Positions 62,532-64,000 of a DNA stretch of 64,000 bases are shown here, piece by piece. How positions within the stretch are numbered: position 1 is the stretch's first letter; every line of letters starts with the position of its first letter. A model generated the notes under the pieces. That model saw nothing but the letters and a program-made list of their open reading frames with translations, ran no database searches and was not told where the DNA came from. The translations under genes and the position numbers were made by a program. This DNA comes from Natronobacterium gregoryi SP2 (GTDB lineage Archaea; Halobacteriota; Halobacteria; Halobacteriales; Natrialbaceae): the NCBI RefSeq assembly GCF_000230715.2, contig NC_019792.1:310001-374000 (forward strand), given 5' to 3'.

Positions 62532-63002
62532 ACTCGAGCGTTCGACCGGCCGACCGTTCAAGATTGCGGACGCCACGCTCATGCGCCACGCTCCGCTGGT
62601 ACCGTTCCGATCGTCGACTGCTAGGTCGCTCGGGTCGCCCCAGCAGTGTAGGCTTGGCCCGCCACTAGTACTGTCCCAAGTCTACTCTGACTAGTGCACT
62701 CCACTTCTGATCGAGAATCGTGATCGGTTTTGGCCAACTTTCAACTAGTTGGTCCATGCTTAGGATAGTACTAGTACTCCGCCAAGCGTCGACTGATGAG
62801 TGAAACCAGACGACCGCATTCGGTTTCACTCATCTGTTCAGGCTTGCCAAAGCACTAGAAGCAACGTGAACGTCTTCTAGCTCGACGGCGAGCCACGGAC
62901 CCGACGAGTCTCTAGGTATCGAAGTTGCGCGTCGATGCCAGCCTCGAGTGGCGATCACTCGACCCAGCACAGTTATGTTGTCTCCGCTGTCATTACTGGA
63001 CG
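62532..63002. other. 471-bp right-side gap with mobile-element-like scars
   Basis: It contains a pair of imperfect 25-bp inverted repeats (62652-62676 and 62763-62787), a perfect 13-bp stem hairpin (62795-62834), and TATA-like ACAGTTATGTTG (62970-62981) before the next gene. No protein-coding frame is convincing. Confidence 0.5.
62652..62787. mobile_element. MITE-like element or IS remnant with 25-bp inverted repeats
   Basis: Left end GCTTGGCCCGCCACTAGTAC and right end (minus strand) GCTTGGCGGAGTACTAGTAC continue to CTGTCC and TATCC; 19 of 25 positions agree. They enclose about 86 bp with no ORF. A nearby hairpin with arms GATGAGTGAAACC and GGTTTCACTCATC follows. The structure suggests a short non-autonomous transposon, but I see no clear target duplication. 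Confidence 0.5.
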
Positions 63003-63335
63003 ATGGCCCCCATCTCCCGAGGTTCGATCTTCGAAGGCGAACTGGTCCCGGACGACCTGGACCCAATCACTCGCGCCTACCGGAACGTCGTCATCTACAC
63101 CGACGCCGACTCGGAGGATGTCCTCTACGAGGGACCGATTATTGTCCACCCGAACGGCTGGCTCGAACTCGAGGGGAACCGACTGCTCTCGCCGAACGCG
63201 GTCCACCACGTCGATATCTACGACGACGAAACCGAATCCAACCGATCCGAAGACGGCAACGACGCAGACGGGGATGACCGTCGACGCGATGGCAGTCGAG
63301 ACGACGACCGCACCAATCGATTCAGCCCGCGTTAG
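63003..63335 (+). CDS. Acidic haloarchaeal protein, unknown function
   Basis: Encodes 110 residues from the ATG before MAPISRGSIFEGELVPDDLD. A small beta-rich domain (VVIYTDADSEDVLYEGPIIV, HPNGWLELEGNRLLSPNAVH) is followed by an Asp/Arg-rich disordered tail. No family is recognised. The 26 upstream codons in the same frame lack native composition. It may be a small conserved haloarchaeal protein. Confidence 0.6.
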   Translation: MAPISRGSIFEGELVPDDLDPITRAYRNVVIYTDADSEDVLYEGPIIVHPNGWLELEGNRLLSPNAVHHVDIYDDETESNRSEDGNDADGDDRRRDGSRDDDRTNRFSPR

Positions 63336-63374
63336 TGACACAACTCCCTCGAGATTCCGAGAGCGACCGTCCGT

Positions 63375-63770
63375 CTACGCCTCCCCGTCGAGTTCGAACG
63401 GATCGAACAGGTCGAACCGCGAGACTGCCTGTCCTGGAGAGCGAGTTCGCCCCGAGCACGATCCGTTCGTGTGAGTGTCGAGCAGTTCCTGGCCGAGTGT
63501 CTCGTCGCGAGTGAGCGCGTTCCAGCCCGCCCACATGGAGCTGTCGCCGGAGACGCTGTCGTACTCCGCGAATAGCGCCCAGAGTCTGCCACGATCGTCG
63601 AGTGATCTCTCTGAGATACGCTCGAGGTCTGCCGGCCCCACGTTCGCGCCCCGTGCGTTCACCAACCGTGAGCGATGAAGTCGCCCTCTGGATACGAAGC
63701 CAGCACGCTCTCGAGCCGTGGGAGGTCGATCTGGTCCGTCGACGACTGTTTCCGACGGGGAGGATGTCAC
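63375..63770 (-). CDS. Possible haloarchaeal gene fragment
   Basis: A 131-codon frame whose later part looks protein-like (ARGANVGPADLERISERSLD, RLWALFAEYDSVSGDSSMWA), while the first 40 residues do not. No motif or family is recognised. It may be the 3' remnant of a larger gene whose start lies beyond, in another frame. Confidence 0.3.
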   Translation of the reverse strand: MTSSPSETVVDGPDRPPTARERAGFVSRGRLHRSRLVNARGANVGPADLERISERSLDDRGRLWALFAEYDSVSGDSSMWAGWNALTRDETLGQELLDTHTNGSCSGRTRSPGQAVSRFDLFDPFELDGEA

Positions 63771-63787
63771 AACGGTGTCGTGCGTAG
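63670..63787 (+). pseudogene. Short protein-like fragment
   Basis: A short frame starting at a GTG reads VSDEVALWIRSQHALEPWEV followed by DLVRRRLFPTGRMS, then stops. The composition is native but the length is about 38 residues. It may be a decayed gene. It overlaps nothing convincing on the other strand except the doubtful lead of the fragment at 63375-63770. Confidence 0.25.
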
Positions 63788-64000
63788 CCGGCGGCTACTC
63801 CGTCGCTGGGAAGCACCCGAGCGAATCGGGTCGTCGGTTCGTTACGTTGCGACCGTCTACGTAGCTGACACCGCTGCGTGAAGTACCTCGGGGTCACGCT
63901 CTGAGACACTCTCGCTGTCTCTCTGTAGACAGCGATAGACATCAATTTCGATCTGCGAATTCGTCCGCTTCGCACTCAGTACCGAATCTCGAACCCGTCC

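Overview
The window is a GC-rich chromosomal segment of a haloarchaeon, most likely a member of the Natrialbaceae; I cannot name the genus. The evidence is the archaeal S10 ribosomal-protein order with RNase P subunit Rpp29 inside it, strongly acidic proteins, CofD (coenzyme F420), DacZ, fused PhoU regulators, a class III polyhydroxyalkanoate (PHA) synthase of haloarchaeal type, and TATA boxes about 25 nt before many start codons (leaderless genes). Most of the window is ordinary, densely packed core genome. Gene remnants and short palindromes fill the gaps.

Layout: 1-6487 (minus) is the S10 cluster, from a SPOUT RNA methyltransferase through L3, L4, L23, L2, S19, L22, S3, L29 and Rpp29 to S17 (cut by the window edge). 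6867-9237 is cydAB (cytochrome bd oxidase). 9520-15761 holds DNA ligase, a glutamate-cysteine-ligase-like enzyme, an aldo/keto reductase, cofD and a Dus-like TIM barrel. 15822-20251 holds small membrane proteins (one apparently frameshifted), an oxidoreductase and an NAD kinase/inositol-monophosphatase-type fusion. 20470-25264 is an iron island: two DtxR-type operators, two nicotianamine-synthase-like Rossmann proteins (the second fused to FeoA), a membrane protein and FeoB. 25566-32442 holds a PAC2-type chaperone, a citramalate/isopropylmalate synthase, DUF192, a chemotaxis transducer, small HNH-like and DUF proteins and a bactofilin-like protein. 32615-37185 is an ETF/FixC electron-transfer operon. 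37179-44862 is the phosphate-uptake locus (phoU, pstBACS, AbrB-PhoU), split by insertion scars and an HNH nuclease gene. 45660-49710 holds S8e, malic enzyme, CoaD and a short TFB-like protein. 50186-52005 holds tRNA-Leu(TAG), the c-di-AMP cyclase dacZ and an MscS channel. 52221-55370 holds uridine phosphorylase, cytidine deaminase and a phosphohexomutase-family enzyme (nucleoside salvage). 55584-60385 is the PHA locus (MaoC, PhaR, PhaP, PhaE, PhaC, PhaB). 60611-62531 holds MoaC and NAD(P)HX repair. The right end is mostly remnants.

Two things stand out. First, the iron island looks like a haloarchaeal ferrous-iron system in which FeoA is fused to a nicotianamine-synthase-like enzyme carrying a four-cysteine motif. 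It has a translationally coupled partner pair upstream and matching iron-type operators. Second, a family of about 81-82 bp long-armed palindromes (ends ATACGG...CCGTAT) sits in nearly a dozen intergenic gaps. The copies include tandem pairs, a deletion derivative and one copy whose inner arms differ but still pair.
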